Shown here: positions 47,376 to 57,080 of the stretch, in pieces
Layout: the number at the start of each line of letters is the position of its first letter
Numbering within the stretch: position 1 is the stretch's first letter
DNA from: Welwitschia mirabilis
Taxonomy: Eukaryota > Gnetophyta > Gnetopsida > Welwitschiales
Assembly: GCA_051453625.1 (NCBI GenBank)
Contig: JBOZIK010000001.1
Coordinates: 172,755,096-172,819,095, forward strand
Length of the DNA: 64,000 nt
Reading direction: 5' to 3'
Translations under genes and position numbers: made by a program
Notes under the pieces: generated by a model
What the model saw: the letters and a program-made list of their open reading frames with translations, nothing else
What the model was told of the DNA's origin: nothing
Database searches by the model: none

Positions 47376-47414
47376 TGTCATTCCTTATATTATCTGGATG
47401 ATTATACCGGACAC
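47376..47414. repeat. Shared palindrome, copy 14 (I, 3' interior)
   Basis: Left arm TTGTCATTCC, core ATTATCTGGATGATTA, right arm CCGGACACC. Confidence 0.65.
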
Positions 47415-47600
47415 CAACTTCTGATGCTTAGTAAGTATGTCTGGTCAATTTTTTAATTTTCTAGAAATTTAGTCTATTGCTAGTATATGTTGTAAATCTT
47501 TTTTAGATGCTTTCTTTAGATATCCTAGTTGTCTTTATTATTTAAAAGTTGGCTCACAAATGTGGTTCACTGCCTAGTCTTGTCAAGAACTGACAAAGCC

Positions 47601-47613
47601 AAGTGAGGGGTTA
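47601..47613 (+). promoter_or_regulatory. Polypurine tract of element I
   Basis: AAGTGAGGGGTTA directly before TGTTATG of the 3' LTR, preceded by CTGACAAAGCC, which H shares. Confidence 0.75.
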
Positions 47614-47846
47614 TGTTATGCCACCAACTTACGTGTATTTAATAGGGTATTCTGAATTGTTTTACAAGTGAATTAGCAGATAAATGCTTAGTTCTCATGA
47701 TGATGAAGAACCAAGATGAATAGAATGAAAACATGCAATTTCTAGATAAATTACAAGCATTTTGTATAAATATGGATAAATGATATTTTGGATAATGATT
47801 CCCATAAATAACAAAGTGATTTAACTAACTAAAGATTAATAAAAAA

Positions 47847-47885
47847 CCATTGTTCAACTCATCATTTGGAAGTCAGTGAGGACGG
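47847..47885. repeat. Shared palindrome, copy 15 (I 3' LTR)
   Basis: ACCATTGTTCAACTCATC, core TTTGGAAGTC, right arm GAGGACGG. It pairs with copy 10 and is badly decayed. Confidence 0.6.
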
Positions 47886-47967
47886 ATCTCTAACTACTCG
47901 ATAACATTTTACATGTAGTTCATAGGCAGTTCAACTAGAGGAGACTAGGAGATCTATCTATCAGTTA

Positions 47968-48009
47968 GCATCATCTCCTATATCGTCTGGATGATCAAAA
48001 GAACGATAC
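47968..48009. repeat. Shared palindrome, copy 16 (I 3' LTR)
   Basis: Left arm CATCATCTCC, core ATCGTCTGGATGATCA, right arm AGAACGATAC. It pairs with copy 11. Confidence 0.75.
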
Positions 48010-48711
48010 TGTTTTCTCATACTTTCACTAAATGTTCATCCAAGTTGTCGCCACTTTATTACGACTTTTCTTTACATGTTAGCTAGGGTTTTTCCTTTGC
48101 TTTTCTGTCAGTTTTCCTTTCTTTTTTGTTTATAAATAAGGGTCTCCCCCTTAATTCCTAATCATATTTGATAGTATCTAACATACTCATGGCAGGAGAT
48201 CTTGGGACTGGAGAACCATTCTGTAATTGCAGAGAGATGTTCCCTTGGTGTTGGTTGGTGTTTCCTCCATTGAGAAATGGCTACTTTGTAATATAGATGA
48301 AATAGCATTTCTTATAATAAAATATTATCTTTTGTATGTATGATCTTTTTCCTCTTAGTTTATATTATTTGAGATTCAATAATAGGCTTTTGTTGTTATA
48401 TAGATTATGATGGTAGACTTTGTCAAGGTTATGCTTAGTTAGTTTAGGTGCATCATTGTTTCCTTTCCTAGAATAGTTTTGCATAAAAATGTTTTATTTC
48501 AATTCTATGCATTGCAACTTAGTTTTGTAGATTAGGGTTACATATTTTTATCATAAAAGCAACTCTTTTATTTTCATACTTTAGCCTTTGACAGAATTAT
48601 GATATTCAGATCACTCCCATCTATACTAGTGTATTGTGTTTGTGCATATTATTTGTGATTAACAGGATTCAGATTAGGACGTAAACATTTACATAAATAC
48701 ACATCGCAATA

Positions 48712-49799
48712 GGGGGAGAATAGAACTTCTAAAAAATTTAAATAATTATTACTACTAAAATAAATTATTCATAAAAGATATAACAAAATGAAATCAAAAA
48801 GTATAAATAAAACAAATGCATAAAATAGGATTTATAGTGGTTCAGGATACACCCTACTCTACTCTCGGAAGATAGTTAATAACCAAGACTATTCTGGATC
48901 TCTGTTGCATCCCTATGCACTAGGTTTTCAAGGCTAATCATCAACATTATAAAGTGGACTTTTTCAAGCTAAGTCTTAATCTCTTCAAATAGACTTTTAT
49001 AAGCTAAGTCTCAACCTTTAAAAAATGCAGAATGGTGAGTGAGGGAACAAAGATTTTATGCTCTAGATCACTCAAGTGAAAGAACTAACAATGGAGTCTT
49101 ATTGCTCAAATTTAATACAAAGATAAGCACTGAGTGAGAGAAGAATGATAGTACAAAGATAAGCCCTTTAGATTAAGAGTGTAACCTTTTTTTTTAAAAA
49201 TGCATTTCAAGCTCTAGGGTTTTTGAGTGTTGCCTCTTATTTATAGATTTCCCTAAATATAACCGTTTGGATAGTACGACACAAATATGACATTTGCAAC
49301 AGATAGATTTGATGAAGTAATGGTTAGAAAATTACTTTAAAATTTCTACCTCTACACTATTCGGTCGGCCTCTCAAAACTTTCAGTCGACCCCTTTCCAT
49401 TAATTTTGAGAATACTAACTCTTGAGGTCATAGGTCTAGTCAATCCCATCTAAAATGTAGTCGACTGCTTTCCTTTAGGTCCATTTGACCCCACATGAGT
49501 CCGGTTGATCCATATGGCATAGTACATATGGAAAGTTTAAAAAATTCATCTTTAAGTCTAGTTGACCCCTCAAAAATTTGGCTGACCTCATATGAAATAG
49601 CCCAAAATGAGTATTTCCAAGTTTGGACAGCTCCTATATTAAGTCTTTAGATAGAAACTCAAGTTACTTTAATCAGAACATGTGTAAATCTTGCTATGTT
49701 TTAGATATAGATCCAGTAGTTTCTTATACCTATAAAATCACTTTTTATTTTACAAAGATCATATTAGTTTGACATCAATTGGCAAAATTAATCCTAACA
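48712..49799 (-). repeat. 5' LTR of A, main segment
   Basis: Resumes the A LTR after I, aligning with 27162-28960 (AGAATAGAACTTCTAAAAAA, TCTGTTGCATCCCTATGCAC, TTTGAGTGTTGCCTCTTATT, TCCTAACA at the end). It is gap-free, so it gives the true LTR length of about 1.12 kb. GTCGACC-like motifs cluster at 49365-49600. Confidence 0.88.
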
Positions 49800-49804
49800 T
49801 CCTA
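49800..49804. repeat. Target-site duplication of A, right
   Basis: TCCTA, equal to 27136-27140. Confidence 0.85.
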
Positions 49805-51840
49805 TAGTCAATACTAGCATAAAGCTGTTTGATAAGATAACCTACATTTCAACATTAAATCCCTAATAAATTCTAACAGGAGTTAAAATAGATTTAATAA
49901 GTTATAAGATAAAGTTAAATTATAAAGAAATCTTAGTCACATCCAATCTTTAAAATAATATATCCATCACATAAATAAATATTATTAAAATTTAAAATAG
50001 GAGATAAGAAAAAAATTAAAAAAAATGTATAGTCATAGGAAAAAAGGGATTTTGCTCTTTTCTACGATTTCAAATAATCTACCTAGGTCATAATGCAATG
50101 AAAGAAAATAGATAAAAATGTTATAATGAAGACATATAGTTATAATAAAAGGAAATTAAGCCAAAATTTTGAGTGATCTATCCAAATCACAAAGTATGAT
50201 AAAGCTAATAACCCTTTCCAATGATCAAAATCCTAGGTGAATGAAAGAAAAATAAAAGTAACTTGTTAAAACATGTTAATGTTTGTGTGGTAAATTTTAT
50301 AAATAAGTTTAGATTTAGTTAATGTAATGAAAGAGCTAAGATTGATTAACTTTAAATCTACTCCTAAATCTAGGTAGAGATCAAATCCTCTCTAAGGGTT
50401 AGTACCCATGTCTTTTAAGGGAGTTAAAAAATAAAATGTAAGTTACCTTGATATGGCATCTAAGTCATTGGATAGCTTCAATTACCTTAGCTATATACCA
50501 CTTTTAAAAAAGAGTACTATTTAATATCAGGGCCTACTTATATCTAAAACTTATTAAATTTTAAAATTAATTACACTTATGCCTCCTTGACCCTCTTACT
50601 ATGTCTATTGCCTTCACCTAATATACCCTCACTTAATAAGGCATACATAGGAATCTAAACCTCAAAGTGCTTAGGAAATTTTCACTTAAAAGATATATGG
50701 CTCTCCTGATGGATCAAACTTCATGGTTAAGGTAATTAAAGACTATATAACAAGATCAAAGGATAGCATAGCTTGACAAAAATCTCTATCTAAGTAATGC
50801 TTCCCATGTCCATCACCAAGACTTATTGCTAGAGAAGAATATGATGTATTTAGGATGAATGCAATTTTCAATTTTTAAAATCTTAATTATAAAAAATTAA
50901 AGTTATGTGTTAAAAGAACAAAGGAAAAAACAAAAGACAAGCATAAGAAAACACAAGCACAAGAACAAGATCTAATTTGGTGTAGTTAAGCTAAGTGAAT
51001 CTTGTTCAACATCTTAAGTTAGCTTAATCTATTCAAATCACAAAGTTGATTCTTACGAGGTGGCAAAAAAAAATCAAGTCGTTGATTTTTTTAATTAAAA
51101 AAAGAGAGATGAAAAATAAAGGTTAGGAACTTAAAATGATGATAAAAATGTCCAAAAAACTTAAAAACACATCAAAAATGTTTAAATGACCAATTTTTGA
51201 GCTTAAAAGTGAAAAATATTTGAACAAACTAGAAAACTCTTAAAAAGGATTAAAAAATTAAAAAAGGCTAAAAATGACCTATGTGCATAAAACAAGGGTA
51301 ATGGTTGAGCAATAGCTCATATAAATACATGTGCACTAGAAAACAAAAAATTGGCTAATACAAATCACATGTGTGCACAACCAGAAAAAATGAGTAAGAA
51401 AAATCTTTAAAACTAGTTTTACCACCCACCAAGAATTTAACCCATGACCTCCACCATGATAGGTAAATGACTATGCCACTTTAATAGAGCCTTCTTAGTA
51501 ATTATAACCTATAATAAAACAAAGAAAAAGAATCATTGACAAAATGCACAACACATAGATAGGTACTACAAATTAAGGTAAATTGCATCGTGGGTGGCTA
51601 ACGAATGGAATAGAGTGGTAGGGAATGATGAGTGGGCAAAATAGAATCATCATCAAAGCTGATAGGTAGGAGCACTATCAGTGCTCATGGTTGATGGAGT
51701 TACATTGGTCAAGAAGAGACTAGCTAGTAAAAGGCCAGCAAAACTTGTAAGTGTTTAGCAAAACATTATGGCTAAACATAAAATGAAGCAAGCATAGTAA
51801 GAGCATGGAAGAAGTATTGTAGTATATGTAATGATATATA
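49805..51840 (-). other. 5' leader of element C (right half)
   Basis: Inverted match to D 8000-10050 in the same order: the TAGATCACTCAAAATTTT-type block, AGTGAATCTTGTTCAACATC matching the D block near 8910-8940, TGTCCATCACC with TATTGCTAGAGAA, and the pol III-like boxes at 51431-51478. No open frame is recognised. It ends about 51840, short of a primer site or LTR. Confidence 0.65.
51431..51478 (-). other. tRNA-like pol III box A/B pair in C leader
   Basis: The minus strand reads TGGCATAGTCATTTACC (box A-like) and then GGGTTAAATTCTTGG (box B-like), in the same place as 8301-8360 of D. Confidence 0.45.
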
Positions 51841-51879
51841 ATATATTATAATAATATCATAACATATTGCTAATAGTTT

Positions 51880-53760
51880 AACATATCCTTTATTAATTTT
51901 GGTAAGAACAGATTAAAAATGTACATCTAGTTTTGAGTTATCAATAAAAAATAAATTATAAGGCATAAAATGCTTTTATGAAATGACTTCCCACTTAGCA
52001 TTTAATAAAAAGATTGTTTTGGATTTAGTTAATTTTTTCTTTTTTATAGCTTAGTTTCATCACTTTGCATTATTTTAATAAAAAAAACCTGTCAAGAATT
52101 TTTAAAGATTATGTTATCAAATGATTGAAATGCTTTCTATCATAAACTTTAAGGACGAAGTTCAATTTTGATTAGGCAGCATGACATCTGGTTTTCACAT
52201 TATCTTTTAATAAATTTTTAATTTTCATACCTTAATTACAAAAAATTGGTCATAAAATTTTTCAAATTTATATCATTTTCATGGTTAAGTGCTTTGACTC
52301 AAATAAATTTTCCATGTTTTATCATTTTATTATTAACTTTTTAGTAGGAGTCTAGTGAAAGTCTGATTAGGAGATGTGTTAACATATAAAAATTGACATT
52401 TTAATCAAGTTAATTTACTAATTTATTTTAATGGAATACATTAATACAATCTATTTTATCATAAAAACTTGTCTTTTATTGATTTTTTATAATAGTTATA
52501 AACTTATGATTTTCCCATGATGTTTTTTGGATATTTGAAAAACATACTTAAAATTAAAGATAATCCATCTTATAATGTTAGTATTATCATTCAGGCCTCC
52601 TGACACCACCACTTCTAAGAAGCATACCTCAATTCTTGTTTCCTAACTTATCATATAAGATTTAGTCAAACGGAGTTATGGCCTTAATCATATTTCATCT
52701 TTAAAATAACTTGCATCTTAATGATGATACATAGTAGCAACATGTGAGATTGTGAAGTAGAATGATGGTGGAAACACATGATGATGACAGTGGTTAGCAA
52801 TAATAATAGCATCCAACAGATAAATTTTTTCTTCGTCATAATGATCTCTACATTATGAAAGATGATAAGCACCCTACCTAATGCCATCATTTTGTAACTA
52901 CTTACCTAATGCTATAAGCCAAAGACTTGAAACCATCCTCCCCTCCCCTCCAACCCCTCCCACCTCCTCCCTCTGCCAGCCCCACTTATCCTTACCTATA
53001 AAAGGGCCTTGAGTCCTTCATTGTAACATCCTTGATTTTGGTAAAAGATAAATCCTTTGAAGTGTCAAGTTGCAATGGCATTTTAAGCACTTATTTGGGG
53101 AGCGAACTTACCTTTAAGTATAACTTAAGAATTTCCTTTGATGTAATGTATTTACTTTAATACATAAAAGTAGTTTTACTTTTAGTTTTATGTTGTGAGT
53201 CACTTTACACTTGGAATGCTTAGGTAATAACTTAACTATCATGCTTCATCTTCATTTGAGCGAATTCTATAATGACTTGGTTTAAGTCTTGTAATTTTAT
53301 GGATTTTGAGTACTTGGACTTCTTACTTTTCATTTTTATTCCAAGGGTGTGAAATATCATGTGGTAATTGAGTTTATTAATCGTCATATGATGAATGATA
53401 TTATGTTACTGTGAGCTAAGCCATCATACTTGATAGTTTAAAGTGTGTTTTACAATACATTTTTGAACTCTCTTATTTTTCTTTTTCTGAAATTATAACT
53501 TGCAAGTAAGTAGGATTATGTGAATTGTAAAAACCTATTTCAATTATCCTTGTGAAAAGAATGATACTGAGTGTTAACTTAGTTAAATCTAGTTCATTAA
53601 ACAAAAGAAACAATAGGGCCATTGGTAAATGTAAATAGTAGAAAGAATGTACTTAACTATTATAAAATCTTTACTAAGAAATAACTACTCACATGTTGAT
53701 TTTTTAGTGATAGACTTAATTTTCTTAATTACAAATTATCATTGCATTTAAAAAAGAATG
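51880..53760 (+). repeat. Fragment K: 3' end and LTR of another G-family element
   Basis: 51900-52185 matches the end of the G interior (5440-5640: TTTCTATCATA, TTTTGATTAGG). The LTR then starts TGACATCTGGTTTTCAC (G: TGACATTTCCAC). Matches continue at ATGTGTTAACATATAAAAAT (G: CATGATAACATATAAAAAT) and at GATGAATGATATTATGTTACTG (G: 13580 region). A TATA site ACCTATAAAAGGGCC is at about 52997, preceded by a C-rich stretch (52935-52985) unlike anything else in the window. The right edge is approximate. The 5' part of the element is missing. Confidence 0.65.
52935..53003 (+). promoter_or_regulatory. C-rich stretch and TATA box in LTR K
   Basis: CTCCCCTCCCCTCCAACCCC-type sequence runs to GCCAGCCCCAC, then ACCTATAAAAGGGCC. 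The TATA site is better kept than in G. This arrangement looks like the core promoter of the LTR. Confidence 0.5.
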
Positions 53761-54405
53761 CCAATTATAATATTAATTCATTAGATCATAAAATATTAGT
53801 TAGATTAAGTGTTTTATAGAGGAATTTTATCATCTAGATTAAAATGAATTAATAAGAGCTTTGAATTATCAAATTAATGTTTCACCAATTGATGTTAAAA
53901 ATAGACTGAAAATGGTAAATGGAGAGTAATTTCAAGGTGTTATGATAGTAGATGTTATATGATTCGTGCATAAGAAAATGTTTCGCCTACATATTGGCTT
54001 GTAATAATAGCAGATTAAAATGGAAAAGAAGAATACTTAATATGCCTATGATAGAAATCCTCATGCAAAAATTTAAGTGTGAATAAATAAGACAAATAAG
54101 TATCAAGTGATATCATAATACAGGGGAAAATAAAAAATAAAAATTTTAAACATACTTAATGAATATAATTGCTAGGTTAAACTTTTAGATGACATTGAGT
54201 AGGCAATTGCAATAAATTTTATCATAACATATAGTAAAATAACACATTAGGATAGTGAAACTATTACTAAAATTTCTACACTAATTTACATCTTAAACTA
54301 TAAAAATACATTATCTAGAATAAATTAATTTGATATAAACTTGATTTATGTTTCTAAACCAAGTCTACAAAATGATTTTTTAGCTCATCTATGACAACAT
54401 TTATA
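53761..54405. other. AT-rich DNA left of element J
   Basis: No open frame, repeat or motif recognised. Probably more decayed repeat DNA. It joins 58318 onward when J is removed. Confidence 0.5.
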
Positions 54406-54410
54406 AAAAT

Positions 54411-54786
54411 TGAAGGGTTTAAAATCCAATGTGCAAATAGAAATGTAAGTGAACACTATAATTAACATACTAAAATAAATAAGCATCCAGTAAAACATCA
54501 TGCATAGAATACAAAAGGACAGACTAATTGTAAATCATGATGGCCCCCATCCTAAGCCAAGCCAAGGCCTATGACGAGGTAAAATTTCCATTAGTTTCAA
54601 AGGCTATATACACATGATGCTTTTCATAATTAACTTCTCAAATCACCCTGTCATACACTCAATTTATTCCACCAAATATGGATTTAACAAGCTTAACATA
54701 TAACTCATACCCATGACTTTGACATCATATTTCCCTTTATAAATTATAAAATTTTGGTATTACATCTATGCCAAATATATCCAACA
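54411..54786 (-). repeat. 3' LTR of J (left copy)
   Basis: Starts TGAAGGGTTTAAAATCC and ends ATATCCAACA. It aligns with the right copy, for example CATACACTCAATTTATTCC, CATATTTCCCTTTATAAATT and ATGCCAAATATA. Confidence 0.88.
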
Positions 54787-55704
54787 ATCATCCCCACATT
54801 TTAAGAACATTGTAATACATCATATTTCATGCCAAACATTTTACAATAATTCATCCCAAGATATCACAAGGCTAGTTACGCACTCCTAATAATTCTTAAG
54901 GGTAACTTTGAAAATTTCTCATTACCTTCTCTTGTGGTGAACTTGTCCATGTCTCAACTCATATGGTTCTAAGGGTTTTCTCCTTTGCCCTTTTCTTCAC
55001 TCTCTTTTCTCTAGAGTGAATCACAACCATCAACTAACCAGCCAAATACAAAACATAATAAATGTAACTTGAAAGGGGGTCAAGATGCCTTCTTCATATT
55101 CTAGGTCACCTTCGCAATCAACATTCCAAAGGCAATAGCATACAATGCTTTTTAAAGAAAAACAATCAGAAATTTTAAAAAATTTAGTTGGTATTATCAT
55201 TATTGTCATACCCTTAAAATAAAGTTTATTTTAACAATGGGATTTTGAAGCAATAAGGTATTCTCCCTACTTTAAAATGCTAGAAAGAAAAACTTTTAAG
55301 ATTGCTATCAAATATGTTTAGTTCTATACCCCTTAATGTTAAGAGTTTTAAACCAAAAAGTCAAGCTTCTAGAAGCATCAATGAGTTTTCCCACTTAGTA
55401 ATCCAAAATAAAAACTCAAAGCAAGATGAAGGGATAGGAAAACTCTCCTTGTAACATTTTTTTTCCTTTTTTTTGGTTTAGAAGAGATTATGATAAATGA
55501 GTTCATTGGCTGATATCTAATCCACCAAGTATACCATTTGATGGTAGGTAATGCACTTCTACTGATTTGCTGAAGCTCATTGTTATCGCTTTTAAAAAGA
55601 AAGGCAAAATGCTATCTTGCATGCTATCACTGTAGCAAGTGATGAATATTCTGATAATTTATTCTAATCACGTTTGCCAAAAGTTCGGTACTTAACAACA
55701 AAAA

Positions 55705-56590
55705 ATGATAAACTGCAAGCTACAACAAGCTGTTACTAGAACTAAATATGAAAAAAGCGTTCCGTTATTTTGCTCTACCATGGTTTGCACTTGCCAAGAG
55801 TGTAACGGAGCAAACTTTTACAGAAAATATCCTTCATACTTGCATTATGCTTTGAATTTGCATTACGAACAAGTAAGCAAAAGAGGATTTTAGAAAAATA
55901 CCTGATTAACCTGAAGTGAATAAAATTTCAAGCTTTTACACTTCATCAAAACCTTTTAAATACTCTTTTGCTTCCTACTTCTATTGGTTTGCATCTTCTT
56001 TTTTTTAAATACTTTTTAGAGGCGGCCATGTCCTATTTTAAGATCAAATTTTATTTCACGTATTCTTCTCTATGTTATTAGTAATGTGGAAAGTAGAGTA
56101 AAGAAGTAAAAACATTGAATATTTTTAGGTAAAGACTTATTTCAGATGCTTCTCTTTAAAGCCTCTAGGACCTTCTTCATATTATTTTTTTTTAACTTTT
56201 TGCTAGCCTGTAACAATTGTATAATGATAATGATTAACAGCTACCCTCTACAAATGAAATAATATTTAATTCTTCTACATCATTAACATTTTGTCAAACT
56301 ACAATAACTAAAATTACAATAGCAGCTGACAAGATTCTTACCAGAGTATCCGTAAACTATTCTGTAATAAGTTCATAAATCAAAGGACCTGGATGCTTCA
56401 GAAATTTGTTTCATTTAGAAGCCTTTGTCTTAAGGATTATTATCTTACAAAATCCATTGAGACCCACCCAGATGCAATTCTGAGATATACAACTGTCATC
56501 CATTTCGAGCCTAGATCTACATTAGATGCTATGCATGTTATAAGCTTTGTGGCTAGAATAAGGGCAAATACCAAAAACGATATCCCCTGA
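55705..56590 (+). pseudogene. Possible captured host gene fragment with an intron, in J
   Basis: A frame from ATG 55705 (MINCKLQQAV...YPSYLHYALNLHYEQ) reaches GTAAGC at 55873 after exactly 56 codons. An acceptor TTCTTACCAG ends at 56344, and the following frame (SIRKLFCNKF...IRANTKNDIP) is open in the same phase to 56590. Removing a 472-bp GT-AG intron would thus give about 137 codons. The first part is Cys-rich (CSTMVCTCQEC). I do not recognise the protein, and the ATG is preceded by in-frame stops. It runs antisense to J. It could be chance, but the phase agreement and the better kept composition suggest captured sequence. Confidence 0.35.
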
Positions 56591-56792
56591 TTTAGAAAAA
56601 TACTACAAATTAAACATAGAAATGTTTTTTTTTTAATCTATAAATGAAAAGGGCTAAAAGTGTTTTCAGCTTTCAATCCATACTATCCTAGGAGAGGCCT
56701 TAAGTAAGGGTCTAAACAATTTTACAAAATCCATCAAGGTCAGCTCCCTGATGACATCTTTAGTAAATTTGCAATTTCCAAATAAAATAAAT

Positions 56793-57080
56793 TCAATAAT
56801 TTCCATCAAAATTTGTCTCTTGATCTCTTTTCTTTAGTGTATTTGCTAGGATCTCTGAAATTAGAGAAAACCAAGCACATTTTAACTTCCTAATGAAAAA
56901 ATTCTCACGGTTAGATCTCAGAACTTCCTTAAAAGAAGGGAATAAAAGATCATAAGCAAAGACATTTCTATTGAAAGGTTCATTTAAATAATAAACATTG
57001 AAGGAAACCATGCTCCTTGTTAAATTTCTTACAGCATTTAACAAAATAACATTGATGCTTCCCATGGTGAAATGGGACAA
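56793..57080 (-). pseudogene. Unrecognised 95-codon frame in J, sense strand
   Basis: Begins MSHFTMGSINVILLNAVRN, and contains FNVYYLNEPFNRN and KEVLRSNRENFFIRKL. It lies on the strand of the element, between primer site and interior. No family is recognised and it may be a chance frame. Confidence 0.25.

Larger units (their letters stand above)
45291..47600 (+). other. Post-pol region of element I
   Basis: About 2.3 kb including a gap. Some Athila elements carry an env-like ORF here, but I see no signal peptide or membrane-spanning frame that could be defended. Near 45700-45870 are short conserved-looking stretches (for example CTCCTCATCATGGCCAAAAA) without a recognised role. One palindrome lies at 47376-47414. 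Confidence 0.5.
37948..48711 (+). mobile_element. Element I: Athila-type Ty3/gypsy retrotransposon
   Basis: LTRs of about 1095 bp (37948-39042, 47614-48711) with a GGGGG target duplication. A tRNA-Asp-like primer site follows the 5' LTR and a purine-rich tract precedes the 3' LTR. Plus-strand order is gag, protease, RT, RNase H, integrase, which is Ty3. The motif set (DIGASVNIMP protease, FGLCNAPSTFQ and FMDDLS in RT, LMCDAS in RNase H, GQAENANREIK in integrase) and the 10.8-kb length fit the Athila lineage. About 2.2 kb follow pol, where some Athila elements have an env-like ORF, but none was recognised. Two gaps lie inside. It is the youngest visible insertion in this nest in layering terms, being inside A. 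Confidence 0.93.
47614..48711 (+). repeat. 3' LTR of element I
   Basis: Starts TGTTATGCC and ends CGCAATA, followed by GGGGG. It keeps TATAAATAAGGGTCTCCCCC near 48131, the likely TATA and start region. Palindromes are at 47847 and 47968. Confidence 0.92.
27141..49799 (-). mobile_element. Element A: copia element with gag but no pol, host of B and I
   Basis: LTRs at 27141-28960 and at 37919-37947 plus 48712-49799 are flanked by TCCTA (27136-27140 and 49800-49804; the match extends to TCCTATA). The minus-strand order is 5' LTR, tRNA-iMet-like primer site, gag N-terminus (37345-37840), [B], gag C-terminus with zinc knuckle (29646-30336), about 690 bp without recognised coding, purine tract, 3' LTR. 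With B and I removed, the element is about 4.9 kb including gap bases, and its interior of about 2 kb has no room for pol. It may be an internal deletion or a gag-only non-autonomous type. Boundaries are good to a few bases. Confidence 0.85.
23802..51840 (-). mobile_element. Element C: minus-strand sister of D, split by element A
   Basis: Two separated blocks match D in inverted order: 23802-27140 matches D from about 10160 to its 3' end, and 49800-51840 matches the D leader from about 8000 to 10050. Element A with its own nested insertions lies between them and has the TCCTA duplication at both junctions. C carries a 189-bp 3' LTR (23802-23990), an RT stub, integrase and gag on the minus strand. 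It abuts the RT start of relic E (possible duplication CTTAT at 23797-23801). Its 5' LTR was not found. Homology to D fades near 51840 and a G-family fragment follows, so this end is lost or rearranged. Confidence 0.75.

Noticed and set aside
45291-47600. Env-like ORF of an Athila element
   Set aside because: Expected by position in some family members, but no frame with a signal peptide or membrane segment could be defended.
52684-52890. 68-codon minus-strand frame in K
   Set aside because: Lies inside an LTR, not conserved in the G copies, composition His/Leu/Met-rich by chance.
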